Shown here: positions 33,101-47,000 of the stretch, in pieces | Numbering within the stretch: the first letter of the stretch is position 1 | How the letters are laid out: each line of letters begins with the position of its first letter | Program-made: the position numbers and the translations under genes | Source: Undaria pinnatifida | Taxonomy: Eukaryota > Sar > Phaeophyceae > Laminariales > Alariaceae | DNA: 64,000 bases | Direction of reading: 5' to 3' | Assembly (NCBI GenBank): GCA_012845835.1 | Contig: JABAKD010000028.1 | Span: 6,930,296-6,994,295 of the forward strand | The notes under the pieces: generated by a model | Database searches by the model: none | What the model was told of the DNA's origin: nothing | What the model saw: only the letters and a program-made list of their open reading frames with translations

Positions 33101-36100
33101 CCTTACGACACGTCGGCACCGACTGAGCTGTTCGGCGACCCAGTCGTGAGGGTTTTCGATGCGAGGATGCCTTCCAGGCCGGGGCCGCCGCTGCAGTTCA
33201 GCATGCTGGGCGCGCCCCGACTAGTCCGATTCCTGGCTGACGAGAGCCTTCTTTTGGCGTCGTCGTCCGGACAATTTTTGCTCTCCAAGGAGCCGTTTAC
33301 TGGTGAGCAGAGGGGGGGGGGGGGGCCTGGTGTGGGGTGAAAGCACCTGTTCATTTCTGGCGGGCGAGAGCCTGCTTTTGGCGTCATCGTAAACATGTTT
33401 TGCTCTCCAAGGAGCCGTTTGCTGGTGGGTACGTTGGTGGGGGGGGGGGCGGGCGGGTTGAGACGGGGGTGATGCTTGTCTGGCATGCGAGGGGTGGTTC
33501 GACTTTTTTCTTGTTCGTATGGTGGGTCGCACGATAGTCCAAACCTTTTCGTTATGTGTGATACGGTCGTGTGTTTTTTGCTTTTATTTTCGTTAATTTT
33601 TTCTATGTTTGTTTGGGTGTTTTTTTTTCTCTGGTGTTCAGTCTGTTTTTTTTCCGTGTTGTTTTATGTTTTGTTTGATTTTTTTTTTTTTGAACTCACG
33701 CGCTACGTATCGCCCCCCCAGCCCCCGTCCCGGCGGCAATGAGCGCCCAAATTTTGGGCGTGTCTCTACTAGGAGTAGGAACGGTGCTCCGTCTCGAAAG
33801 GGATGCTTGGTCAATGGTCAAATGGCTTAAGGCAAGCAACAAACGAGTACGCCCCGCCCCCCCGGCCCCGCCCCGACTACATCCATGCATGATGTGACCA
33901 TTGCACCGCCCTCGTCCCCCCCCCCCCCCTTCCCCCCAGATACTCCGACCCTGGAGTTTTTCCACGTGACCGACGAGCAAGGCTCGGGGGAGGCGTTGAT
34001 GTGTATGGGCACATCGTCGAGCGGAGACGGCATTGCTCTAGGGTCTGCGAGCGGAGCGTGCATCCAAATGGGTCAGGGGGATCAGGACGTGAGGGTTAAC
34101 CTCAGCAGCCGCCCCATCGATGGCCCGGAGAGACCGGTACCGCCACCCAAGGTGAGTAGGAGGGAGCGGGGGCGGGGGCGGGGGGGAGTCTGGGGAGAGG
34201 GGGAGGGGGGGGGAGGGAGGGAGGCGAGGGGACAGGAGAAAACGGGAGGAGGTGGGGGGGAGAGGGGGTTACCGTATGCAACGCTGGCGCCCTGCCGCAA
34301 GAAAAAATATGTTTCCACTGCAATTACCGAAGTCGTAGTACGGGGGCGTTTGCACTGGCCTCTCGCCGCTGTCGTCGTAGTTCGGTTGTTGCATTATTTT
34401 ATTTTTCTCACTCTCGCACCTCGCCCCCCCTCCGTCCATCGCCTCCCCGCTGTTGTTACCTGCCGCGCTGCCCACCCATTCCTCTGTCCCCTCTGCGCAC
34501 CCCCTCCCCTTCCCCCTCCCCGCACCCCCCACTTGCCGTGCCCGGCGTGGGAAAAACACACGGTACTACAAAATAATATCCAACGAAACAAACGATAACA
34601 AAACAACAAAACAACAAACCAACACAAAACCAAACGATGCAACACAACACAATGCTACAATATTTACCTACTTAAAAAAAAAACATATGGCACGCACTAC
34701 GAAAAACCGCACACACGCACACATCTGTAAAACCAACAGGTGTATGTGCACCCCGGCGATGACGCCCCGCCCGCGTCAAAGTACACCATGCGCCAGACCG
34801 CCAAAGCAGCGCACCTCACGGGTCCCCTCTCCTCCTCCTTCGCGGCCACCCCCAAAGTCATCCGAGCCGTGCTCAAGCGCCCCCCGCCCCGACGACCAGC
34901 GTCGGACCTGCTGGCCAAGGCTACTTGGAGGGACTACCTTGGGGTCATTCCCAACCCGGGCTACGCCCCGAATTCTCTCTTGTATGGGAAAGGCAGGGCC
35001 GCGTATGAGGTGGGTGGGTGATGCAATTTTTTATTTTGACTTGTGAAATTTTCGAATTTTGGACTTTCGGGTTCGCTTTCGATCTCTTGCTCGGCTCCAA
35101 TTTTCGATTTTCAGTTTTTCCTTCTGTTTCTGTTTTTGAAAACTCGCTTTCGATTTTTTTTCTTTTCTTTGTTGTTCGTTATTTTTTATCGCTCTCGCTT
35201 TCGCCTTTTGCTTTCGATTTTCTATGTTCGACGTCGATTTCGATTTCAATTTCGATTGTGATTTACCAGGTAGAATTTTTCCTTCTCGCTTTCGCTTTTC
35301 GGTTTTCCAACAAAAAAAAACATATATATATATTTCGTTTTCCTCTCCAACGGCAGGTGGTGGACCCGCGGAAGACGAAGGACAAGGATACCCCCGTGTT
35401 TGATCGTCGGGGCCGCCGCAATGACAGCCTCGGCGGATCATCTTCCAAGCTTCAGGGCACGGGCTGGGCGGACGTTCCCCGCAGGTGTGGAGAATAACCT
35501 TGTTCCGACTGAAAACCCATTTTTGGCATTTGCGGGGGTCAAGTTACTTGGAATTAGGGGCTCAAAAGGGGTTAAGCCAACGTACTGCTAGTCTAGTGCT
35601 AGTCTTTATTGGGTACTAGAAAAGTACCGTACGTTAATTCCAAGTATTTTGTCTCTAAAAAGGTGAGCGCAATTTTACAACGGTTAGCGGGGGGGGGGAG
35701 GTGTGGAGTGATCGATTGTTGGTAGGTGTCGGCGCAGCAGCAGTAGGGTATGCAGAAGCTGGCACTGACTAGGGGTTCGGGTAGATCTCACGCAGCCTGG
35801 AGTAATATCTGGCAGCCCAGATCACAGACGTCCAAGTCTCGCCTGCACGGCTGTTTGTACTGCAGCAGGTTCGTGTTCACGCATGGCGTCTTTACCGTAC
35901 AGTGAAAAAACACGTGGGATATTTGAAGTATTGAGATACCCTTGAGCTGCAAACATCTCAGCAGACGGTTGATGGGTCGGTCGGTCGGTCGGTCGGTCGC
36001 TTGTTCGATGAATTGGCCGTTCTAAGTTTTATTAATTTTTTTCGTGTGCGCTTTTCGGCCGACGGGGATTCACATAGTGAGCCCTACCGCGATCCCCATC

Positions 36101-37707
36101 CCGTTCGCGATCAAGCTGGATCGCCTGTTATACACCGGTACCGGGTACGGTACTATGTATACTTATACCTTGCAGTATACCTGATACCAGGTATTACTGC
36201 AATACGTGGTATAAAAATTGTTCCCCGTCGTCAAATTTTTCGGTTCGCGCCCGATCACCTACTGGCTGGAGGTACCGACGGCCATTGCTTAGCCTTGGAA
36301 GAAGGGGTTTCCACGGCTTCGACTTCGGGCGTTACGACACGAACGATCCTCACATATGCGTCCAGATTGGTACCGATATACAGGCAGTAGTGGTGTCTCT
36401 GTATGTGCCAGTCGGAAAATACCGGCACTCTATAGCGGCAATCGGCACTACACCGCATAGTAGTGGCACTTCTGATTGTTTTCATACGTGCCAAGCGATT
36501 CCACAGGCGCGTTAGCAGGAACCCGACACTCTTATTCGACCGGCACTATAGAGGGGTCGCCACTGAATAGAAGTGCCAGGTATAAACCAGGGATGTCCAG
36601 GTTGGAAATATTTTTCCCTATATTGTTTTTTTGTTTTTTTTCGTTTTGCAACACGATTTACCGACCGGCTGCAGGTACCGACGGCCTGCGCTTGAAAACC
36701 AGAGATGTCCAGGTTGAAAATATTTTTCCCCGTATTATTTTTTTTCGTTTTGCAACACGATTTACCGACCGGCTGCAGGTACCGACGGCCTGCGCTCAAC
36801 CTTAGAAGAAGAGGTTTCGACGGGTTTGATTTCGGGCGTTACAACACCACGGAGTATGCAGGATTGGAGAACGCCCACGCGCACGCGTACGTAAACAGGT
36901 GAGGATGGAATGGGATGAGTGCGTGGAGTGGTTGTTGGTTAAGTAGGTGGGTGGGTGAATGGGTGCGTGTGGGCGGGTGGTCGGATGTGTGAGTTAAGTG
37001 GGTGGGTAGGTGAACGGTGAGAGCATGGGTAGTGGGTGGGTAGGTGGCTGGGTGGCTGGTGGGGGAGATGAGCGGGGGAAAGGATGGATGAGTAAGGGGG
37101 AGGGGGCAGGTAATGCGCGGGTGGGTGGGCGCGTGGGATGATGGAATGAATGGATATGACATGCAGGATGGGTGGGTGGATGGGTGCGTGCGTCCGTCGA
37201 TGGGTGAATTTATGTTTGGATGGAATCGATAGATGGATGTTGTGGATCGATGGGTGGGTGAGAGGGAGATGCGGTCAACACCTTGCTTAAAGTCTTGGGT
37301 TTCTCCAAGGTCTTGGGTCTGGGCGGGTGGGGAAGACAAATCCCTTCCGTCGCTCACCCCCACCACCAGTCCCTTTTGGTGTTTTGTCTTCTTGAGTTGT
37401 ATTTCTATTTGACGTATCCTTCTCGATTATGGTGTTGTTCTGGTATTGTTCTGACGTCGTTACAGACTGCTAAAACAGTACCGATGCAACCTGACGAATT
37501 ATTATGACCGTTGCGAGGGCGTCGGTGTTTATACTTGGGCCTTTCGCGTGCGCCGTAAAAAATTGTGGTACATGCACGTAGCTGCTTTCAACAACTTAAC
37601 AGTTTTTCCGAACAGAAACAATCACTCTCGGCCGGGCCCTTTCTCCCTCCCTCCTTACGGCCCTCCCTCCCTCCCTCCCCCCCTGCCTCCCTCGCGCCTC
37701 CTCTTCC

Positions 37708-37742
<35 letters not shown>

Positions 37743-40700
37743 CTCCTCCTCCTCCTCCTCCTCCTCTTCCTCGCCCTTGGGTCTTTGTTGTGTTGGTGTT
37801 CTCGTTCGATTTGAATGCTGTTTCCTGTCTGTCTATGGAGCTTAGCATTCTGCAGGCGCTCTTCTTCGTGCCGGAGGTGAAGGAGGCCGCTTGTCGGGAG
37901 CAGGTAAGATGCGAAGCCTTCGTTCGGACAAACGATAGGCTTGAATGGTGGGACGGAAGCGGCGGCGGGGAGGGGGGGGGTTGGAAAGAAATGGGGAAGG
38001 CGGGGGAGTGGCGGTGAGGGGGGTCAACGGGAGGGGGTGGGGGGAGGTCTTTGCAGCTAAATAGCGGAGCATTAGCTACGACGTAAGGCGTAGAACAGGA
38101 CTAACGAGGGCAACTACGGTAATTTTTACTTCAGATGTTTGCATGATCGACCTCTCCCTCTCTTACTGCTGTACACACGTTTACCTTGCTCACCCTCCCC
38201 CCCGTTAATCCTTGGCTTCCTCCTCCGTCGTCGTCCTCTTTCCCACGCCCCCTTTTCCTCCCACACCACCTTCTTTTTCGGCTTATCTTTCGCTTCGCCT
38301 TCCCGTTCGGTTTCGCGTCCGGTTCGCATTCGGTGTCAGAACCGGCTTCCGGTCGACTCGCCCCCCCGGGCGCGCTCTTATGTTAACTCCGACGCGCTCC
38401 GATAACGTTTTGTATTGAGCCTCCTTTCTGCTGCTCCTCCTCGCCTTGCTGCTACTCGTCTCGCTCTTGCTCCGTGTCCCACCACACTGATACCATCACC
38501 ACTCCCCCCACGGCCACCACTGCGGCTGCCGCTACGACTACCACTACTACCACTTTCACCACAACGACTGCCGCCTACCACTACCGCCATCACTACCACC
38601 GTCACCAACACCAACACCAACACCAACACCACCACCACCACCACCACCACCACCACCACCACCACCTCTACTACGATCGTCACCACTACAACCACCACCC
38701 TCCTCTTAATTTCCTGCAACATATACACCAATTCACCAATACTTCTACCTGGGCACACGACGAGTAGTACAACCCTATCCACTACACCCCCCTCTCGGGA
38801 AGAGCCACCTCGGGCCTGTCTTGCGAGCTGGGCTTCCTGTTCCACCAGTTGGAGAGAGCCGAAGACATGGAACCAAAGAACAGGAGCTGTCAGGCCACCA
38901 ACTTCCTCAGGGCCTTCAAGGAGGTTCCGGAGGTAAGGCTACCCACGTCCCACTCAGTCCTAGTGGCTTGCCCTTGTAGCTTTCCCCCAACACATGGGTG
39001 AGAGGGGCTGAGGTAAAAGTTAATGTACAGGTTGCGGCTTGGGGGTAGGGTTGAGGTTGGGTTGGGGCGTTGGCAAGGTGGGGTTGGGATGGGTGGGGTT
39101 GGGGTGGGTGGGGTTGGGTTAGGTGTGGTTGGAGGTGAGGTTGTGCTGGGGGTACGGGTTGGGGGTTGGGAGTTGGGGTTGGGGGCGAAATGTTCCACGG
39201 TTTTTCACCTTTCAGGTCACGTCTCGCGGGTCGGGTCGGTTCGGATCGGGTCTGGGTGACGTGACCGGATCCGTTAGATTTAGAAACCTCGTGACCCCGC
39301 CCGACCCGACGTGACCCGACCGGTGAGAATCCGTACATCTCCCGACCCGGTTCGACCCGACCCACCAGATTTTGAGAACCTCCTGACCCGATCTGCGGGT
39401 TGGGTCATGACCCCTTGAAAAGCCCTGAAATATTCCAGGAGACCAGTCGTTTTGGGCGCATAAAGCCTCCTTTGGCCGTGATACACTAGTTTTAAGTATA
39501 GGGGGCGGTCGGTCAAGGGGTTTCCTAACATATTTGATTGGGGTTTGGTAGTGGGGTGGCTTGGGGTCGGGGTGGAGTTGGGGTTAGATGGATAAGGTTG
39601 GGATTGGGATTAAGAAAGGGTGTATTTTTTTCGTTACGATCGAGGTTTGTGTCCGATGGGGGGGGGGGGGGGGGGGGAGAGGAAGGGGGGGCTAGGGGAT
39701 GCTTGGACACGACTTACAGAGCCCTCCACGGACACGTGCAATAAAATTCCGGGTCCCCTCGCTCCTTCACATGCGGAAGGCTTTGTTTACATAGACTAAT
39801 GACCCCCCTGCCCCTCTCCCCTACGCCTACACGTGGGTGCTGTTGGTTGGATGTTGCATCATCTTGGAGAGCGTTGAACACAGGTTAGACATTGTTGGAC
39901 TACCGATATGGTGTTGGACTATATTGCCGAACAGTGGGCATTGCTGCGGGACGATGTTGCTGGGCTATGATGTTGGACGCTATTGTTGGACTACTGGCAT
40001 GTTGCTGAGTACCGCTGTTGGACAATGCTCTGTTCGACACTGCTGGGAAAAAGGAATCGGACGATGTTGGACCATGCTGCTGTTGCTCAACAATGTTGTC
40101 ATACGAAGGATCACATTGTGGAATATTAGTGTTGGCACGAGATGATCTATAAAGATCGACGGCGAAGGGGGTGGCGGCCGCGGTGGCGGCATCTGATGTC
40201 ACGCGAGGTTGTTGAATTGTTTAATTGGATCGCAGGCCTAAGGTGATGTCATATGATAGAAGTTGTTGGCTTGTTGAATTGGGTCGAATGCCTGCGCCAT
40301 AATCGAAAGACGGCAGCGAAAGATTTGTGCTCTTTTATCATATTTTTTTGTTGAGTTGTGGATGCCTCTGCGCGAAGGTGAATCCAACGACGGCGGCGAA
40401 AGGTGCTTTGCGGCATCATGTATACAGTTTTGTTGAATTGTGTAGGGTGCCTCCGAGATGATTTGTCAACCAATTAAAAATGCCGGCGGTGGCAGGTACT
40501 GGCGCTGGGGCTGCTGGAGGACCCGCAGAACAAGCGGGCTATCGGCCTTCCGAGGAGGACGGAGGTGCTTCACCGGTTCCTCCTTAGTCAGCTTGATAAA
40601 GAGGCCAAGGAGCCAGCCCTTCCTCCCATCCCCCCTTCCGCTTCGAAGGCGCCAACGCCTGCCAAGGTGTGTATAAGTCCTGCTTGACACTGCTTGTGTT

Positions 40701-42293
40701 TTTGCGTCTTTGTGATTTTACCTGTGTCCGTGATTTGCATGTGTATTTGCATGTGCAACCTAATTATTGCATGGTTTGTGTGTGTTGGGATCGTTTCTTA
40801 CGAACGAAAACAGCACACGATTTCGTTACAAAAAAAAACAACAGTATTCGTGGCATTATTCGTAAAAATCGCGAGATGTGGTAGAAGTGTCATATCGACC
40901 TGAACATTGGTATCGCACGGTCTACGGGAGCCCCCCCCCCCCCCAACCCCCCGTTAAATCCTTTTAGCGCCGAACTCCCGACATGGGAACAAAACACTTG
41001 GAGTTACGCTACGATAAATTCAGGAGTTGGAAATGGGGTAACCCCTTTAGAGCCCCAAAACCCCTCCACACGCTAAATCCAAATACTTTTGTCCCCAAGC
41101 ACGGATTTCCAGCTGTAAAGGCGTTAAAAGACGGAAGTGCTACGTCCCAATGTTGTAGGGATGCGGAGGTCCACGGTCTTAAAAGCTACGGCCATGCGTG
41201 AGATGATGATTGCGCTCCCCCCCCCCCCCCCTCCGCTTCCTTTTTCCTGCTTCCGAGCCATTCCACGGTAGGGGTGAAGGGGGCATTTCTGAGCTCCTGA
41301 CATGAGGAGCTCGATATCTCACCCGAAACATGACTTGGAAGGCATTATTTCGCGCAATCCGACCAGCGCTTCTATGCGCTAGAGTCCCAAAACAAATATA
41401 CTCGTTAAGTAATGAGACCAACCGGTAGTTTCTCACTTGAGGAGCTCAACCGGACACAAACGTCATTAGTTAAACCAACAACTGCAACCCCTACCGTGGG
41501 ACTTTATAGGCTCTCCAAGGAAAATACATCTACAACACTAGCCCACCCTGATAGTTCCTCGCGTGAGGAGCTCAACCAAACAGAAGACTCAAAAAGTGCA
41601 TCCCTTACCGTGGGATGTGACTCTTCCCTCTTCCCTTGAACCCCAACAGCCGTCGGCGGCGGAGGCGGCAGTGGCGGCGGCAGCGACGGCAATAACCGCA
41701 GCGGCAGCGGCAGCGAACAGCGCCCGAAAGAAGGAGACGAAGGCGAAGGCTATGAGCAAGCAAAAGGGCAAAGCTTCCGCNNNNNNNNNNNNNNNNNNNN
41801 NNNNNNNNNNNNNNNNNNNNNNNNNNNNNNNNNNNNNNNNNNNNNNNNNNNNNNNNNNNNNNNNNNNNNNNNNNNNNNNNNNNNNNNNNNNNNNNNNNNN
41901 NNNNNNNNNNNNNNNNNNNNNNNNNNNNNNNNNNNNNNNNNNNNNNNNNNNNNNNNNNNNNNNNNNNNNNNNNNNNNNNNNNNNNNNNNNNNNNNNNNNN
42001 NNNNNNNNNNNNNNNNNNNNNNNNNNNNNNNNNNNNNNNNNNNNNNNNNNNNNNNNNNNNNNNNNNNNNNNNNNNNNNNNNNNNNNNNNNNNNNNNNNNN
42101 NNNNNNNNNNNNNNNNNNNNNNNNNNNNNNNNNNNNNNNNNNNNNNNNNNNNNNNNNNNNNNNNNNNNNNNNNNNNNNNNNNNNNNNNNNNNNNNNNNNN
42201 NNNNNNNNNNNNNNNNNNNNNNNNNNNNNNNNNNNNNNNNNNNNNNNNNNNNNNNNNNNNNNNNNNNNNNNNNNNNNNNNGCTGCTGCTGCTG

Positions 42294-42386
<93 letters not shown>

Positions 42387-42412
42387 GCTGCTGCTGCTGC
42401 TGCTGCTGCTGC

Positions 42413-42484
<72 letters not shown>

Positions 42485-42557
42485 CTGCTGGCTGCTGCTG
42501 CTGCTGCTGCTGGCTGCTGCTGCTGCTGCTGCTGCTGCTGCGCTGCTGCTTGCTGCT

Positions 42558-42651
<94 letters not shown>

Positions 42652-42697
42652 CTGCTGCTGCTGCTGCTGCTGCTTGCTGCTGCTGCTGCTGCTGGCT

Positions 42698-42763
<66 letters not shown>

Positions 42764-42882
42764 GCTGCTGCTGCTGCTGCTGCTGCTGCTCTGCTGCTGC
42801 TGTCGCTGCTGCGCTGCGGCTGCTGCTGCTGCTGCTGCGCTGCTGCTGCTGCTGCGGCTGCTGCGGCTGCTGCTTCTTCTGC

Positions 42883-42926
<44 letters not shown>

Positions 42927-42940
42927 GGCTGCTGCTGCTG

Positions 42941-42972
<32 letters not shown>

Positions 42973-43013
42973 GGCTGTCTGCTGCTGCTGGGGCTCTGCT
43001 TGCGTGCTGCTGC

Positions 43014-43045
<32 letters not shown>

Positions 43046-43101
43046 TGCTGCTGCTCTGCTGCTGCTCTGCTGCTGCTGTGCTGCTGCCTGCTGCTGCTGC
43101 T

Positions 43102-43172
<71 letters not shown>

Positions 43173-43205
43173 GCCTGCTGCTGCTGCTGCTGCGCTGCTG
43201 CTGCT

Positions 43206-43247
<42 letters not shown>

Positions 43248-43289
43248 GCTGCTGCTGCTGCTGCTTGCTGCTGCTTGCTGCTGCTGCTG

Positions 43290-43333
<44 letters not shown>

Positions 43334-43361
43334 GCTTGCGCTGCTGCTGCTGCTGCTGCTG

Positions 43362-43398
<37 letters not shown>

Positions 43399-43477
43399 TG
43401 CTGCCTGCTGCTTGCTGCTGCTGCTGCTGCCTGCTGCTGCTGCTGCGGCGTCTGCTGCTGCTGCTGCTGCTGCTGCT

Positions 43478-43512
<35 letters not shown>

Positions 43513-43849
43513 ACTGTCTGCTGATGCTGCTGCTGCTGCTGCTGCTTGCTGCTGCTTGCGGCTAGCTGCTGCTGCCTGCTGGCTGCTGTGCTGCTGCTGC
43601 TGCCTGCTGTGCTGCTGCCTGCTGCTGCTGCTGCGCTGCTGCTTGCTTGCTCTGCTGCTCGCTGCTAGCTGCTGCTGCTGCTGGCTGCTGCTGCTGCTGC
43701 TGCGTGCTGCTGCTGCTGCTGCCTGCTGCTGCTGCTGCTGCTGCTGCTGTGCTGCTGTCTGCTGCTGTCTGCTGCTAGCTGCTGCTGCTGCTCTGCTGCT
43801 TGCTGCTGCTGCATGCCTGCTGCTGCTGCTGCTGCTGCTTGCTGCTGAC

Positions 43850-43915
<66 letters not shown>

Positions 43916-44015
43916 GCTGCTGGCTGTGCTGCTGCTGCTGTTGTTGTGTGTTGGTGTTGTTGTTGTTGTGTGTTGTTGTTGTTGTTGTTGTTGTTGTGTG
44001 TGTTGTTGTTGTTGT

Positions 44016-44050
<35 letters not shown>

Positions 44051-47000
44051 GCTGTTGTTGTTGTTGTTGTTGTTGTTGTTGCTGCTGCTGCTATTGTATT
44101 TTTCGTAATGGCGTTTGTCATTATACACCGCGTTTGTCCCCCTCAAATACGGGTTTTATAGTTTCCGCGCACAAAAAAAAATTGATTAACATCGCCCTGT
44201 TGACCCTGGTACAAGCTACACTGTAGTTGCAAGGGGAGTCGCCGACCTATATCCTTGATGAGGACACACACCCAGTGATACGCGCGATCGGAGTATCAGA
44301 CACAGCTTGCAAAGATGAATTTCGACGAGATGTTCGATCTCACAGCTGGAGTGTATTTTTTTTTTCATATTACTGTACGACTACGGCATCCGCACGTCGA
44401 AGGCGTTCTTGCGCAACACGGGTGCACTACCATATCGATGTCAAGCACACAAGGTACACGTCAGAACTAGTAATATTGTTGTCAAGGTCAGCCTTGAAAT
44501 CTAGATGTCCGGAATGTTTCCCACATCCTTACTCCTCGCCGTTTCTTCGAATCAGTCCCTGGACATCTGAACAGTGCTCTATGAGCCGCTGCCGAACCGT
44601 TACTGAATGAGTTTGGGTCGGGGCTGTATCAACTCGCTTATTTTGTGTGCTTCATTTATTTTTTAACAAAAATCAGGACGCTGGTGACGGAGATGATACC
44701 CGTAGACCACCCCGGGCACCCCGCCCCTGCCAAGTATTTCGCCGATGTGCTCGCCAGGAGCTTGTGTAGAGAGACAAGAGCGCGCGCATGGTGCGACAAG
44801 ACCAGCGCTTACGCTCCGATCAAGCAGAAGCGCTGCCCGGTTTCGCTGCCAGGTATGGTGCTGTTTTCCATGCTGGTTTAGGGGGGTGTCGGTGCTGTTG
44901 CAAGTGCATGCGTTTTCTTTCTGTTTTGGTGCTGTTCTAGTGTCGTTCTTAGTGCTGTTTTGGTGTTGCTTTGTGCTGTTGCGCGCGCATGGTGCGACAC
45001 GACCATCGCGTACGTTTCGATGAAGAAGAACCGCTGCCTGGTTTTTCGGCCGGGTGATGTGTTATTCTATTTTTGTTTGGCGCTTTTTGGGGTGGTTTTT
45101 CGGGCTGTGTTTTGTGGCGTTTATAGTTTACTGCTGCTTTGGTTATGTTTAGGGTTGTAGTGACGTTTGGTCCTGTGTGGTCTGGCAGGAAGAAGTGTTT
45201 CTCGGTGTATCTACCGGGTTATACCTGCTTTTCCGCGTGGCGCTGTTTAGCACCTAGTACTCTTGGTTTGCTGTTTCGAATATCTCTCTTCCCTGACAGT
45301 GGCGTCGTCGGATGCGTAGTCGTGAATGGTGCTGTGCAGTCCTGTTTAGTCCTGTGTAGTCCTGTTTAGTGCCGTTTTGCCCTGCTTGGTTTCGTGTAGT
45401 GGATCTCTGTTGTGCTGCCGAGTCCTGTATAGTGCCGTACAGTCCTGTTTACTGCTGTTCAGTCCTGTGTACCTCTGGTTGTTAGTCTTTCAGTATCTGC
45501 TAGGTGTCGGTTTGTGTTGTTCGGTGTTGCTAGCTGCTGTTATGCTGCTGCCCGGTTTCTGTGTCAGAGGAGCTGCTACTTCATTTGGAGCTGATACTCG
45601 TACGAGTATTGCGGCGGTGTTGGTGGTTTGCTATTTGGCGTTGTTTGGTGATGGTTATACTATGCTCGATTAGCTTCTCTGGGTGTCCGAAGGTATGGAG
45701 GTGCGTGAGGAGGCAGGGATGCGTGGTCGCCCTAACTAGTAGGTGTTGTAGCTGTTGCTGCAGTTGTTGTTGCTATTGCCGTTTTGTGCATGGGTGTTAT
45801 TTTCTTCCATTGCTCTTGTTGCCGCTGTTGCTGTTGTTACTGCTGCTGTTATTCGTTGTTGCTGTTGTTCGACGTTTTTGTGTACCCCTGCCCCCCCCCC
45901 CCCCCGGCGCGCGCGCGCGCGCGTGCCCAATCTCTGCATTGCGCTGCTGCGGCGGCAGAGGTGATGCCGATTCATTGCGCGGCTGCTCTGGAGTCGTCGT
46001 CAGCTACGAAGAAAGCCTTCGGCGGCAAAAACTTCCGGGGAGGGCCGTGGCTGCCGCAGGACATTGAGATATCGCTGCTGGAGCGAGAGGATGGTGAGGG
46101 AGAGGGAAATGACGGGGAGACACGAAGAGAAGAGAAAGAGAGAGAGAAATGCCCCCTACCATCCACCTACCCACTCTTGCCCAAAACCTGTTTGGGTGGA
46201 TTGATCTCTTTAGAAGTGAATGCACGTTTTTGGGATATTTTTAGTTAGTGTGTGGGATAATTTTTTGTGGTAAAAAGATTACGTGGTGTGGTGTGGCGTG
46301 AGGATGTGACAGCTCAATCCGACCCCACCCCCCCCTTCCCTCTCGCCCGAACGCAAAACGTCGAAACGCCCAAAACTCTCGTGAAAATGGCGCAGGAGAG
46401 CTGGCGGTGGTCGTTGGGGAGTCTGCTGACCCTGCGGCGGAATGGCTGCAAGCTCTGGAAGCCGAGGATAAGCTCAAGGCGGCGGCGGCGGCGGCCGCAC
46501 CCGCGACCCCCTCTACCACCGCCTCCACCGCCTCCACCGCCACCACTACTACCGGCGCTACCGCTACCAACGCTGCCACAACCGCTTCTTCTACTGCTCC
46601 TGCTGCTTCTGCTGGCACTGCTTCTACCGCTAGTGACGCTGCTGATAACGCCCCCACCGCCACCCCCACAACCACCACTTCTAGCGACGGAAAAAATGTC
46701 CCCGGCGTGAGCGGTGGGGGGGGGTCGGCGGCGGTGGCAGGGAAGGACGCGGACTCGCCGCCGCTACAGCAGCGTGAAGGGTGGTACTTTACTTCGCCTC
46801 TGCCGCCACCAGCGGTGGTGGCGACGGGAGCGGCGGAGGCGGGAGCGGGGAGGGGGGGGGGGGGGGGGGAGGAGGTCACGGGGTACCGATGGTTGGAGGA
46901 AGGGGTGACGCGCCACCGGTACACGTTGATGTCGGTGGTGTCTCGAGTTGTGCCGGCGAAGAAAGGAGACAAGAAAGCGGGGGAGGGGGTCGTGGGTTTG

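Noticed and set aside
41284-41640. Horizontal gene or integrated virus around the gap
   Set aside because: No replication, capsid or integrase signature on either strand; the sequence is repeat family A plus PAN2 exon 14.
41563-44161. Open frames of 580-840 codons (poly-Leu/Cys/Ala, poly-Gln/Ser) on both strands
   Set aside because: They only trace the CTG tract and the N gap; a pure triplet repeat is open in all frames. Only 41650-41780 is supported as coding.
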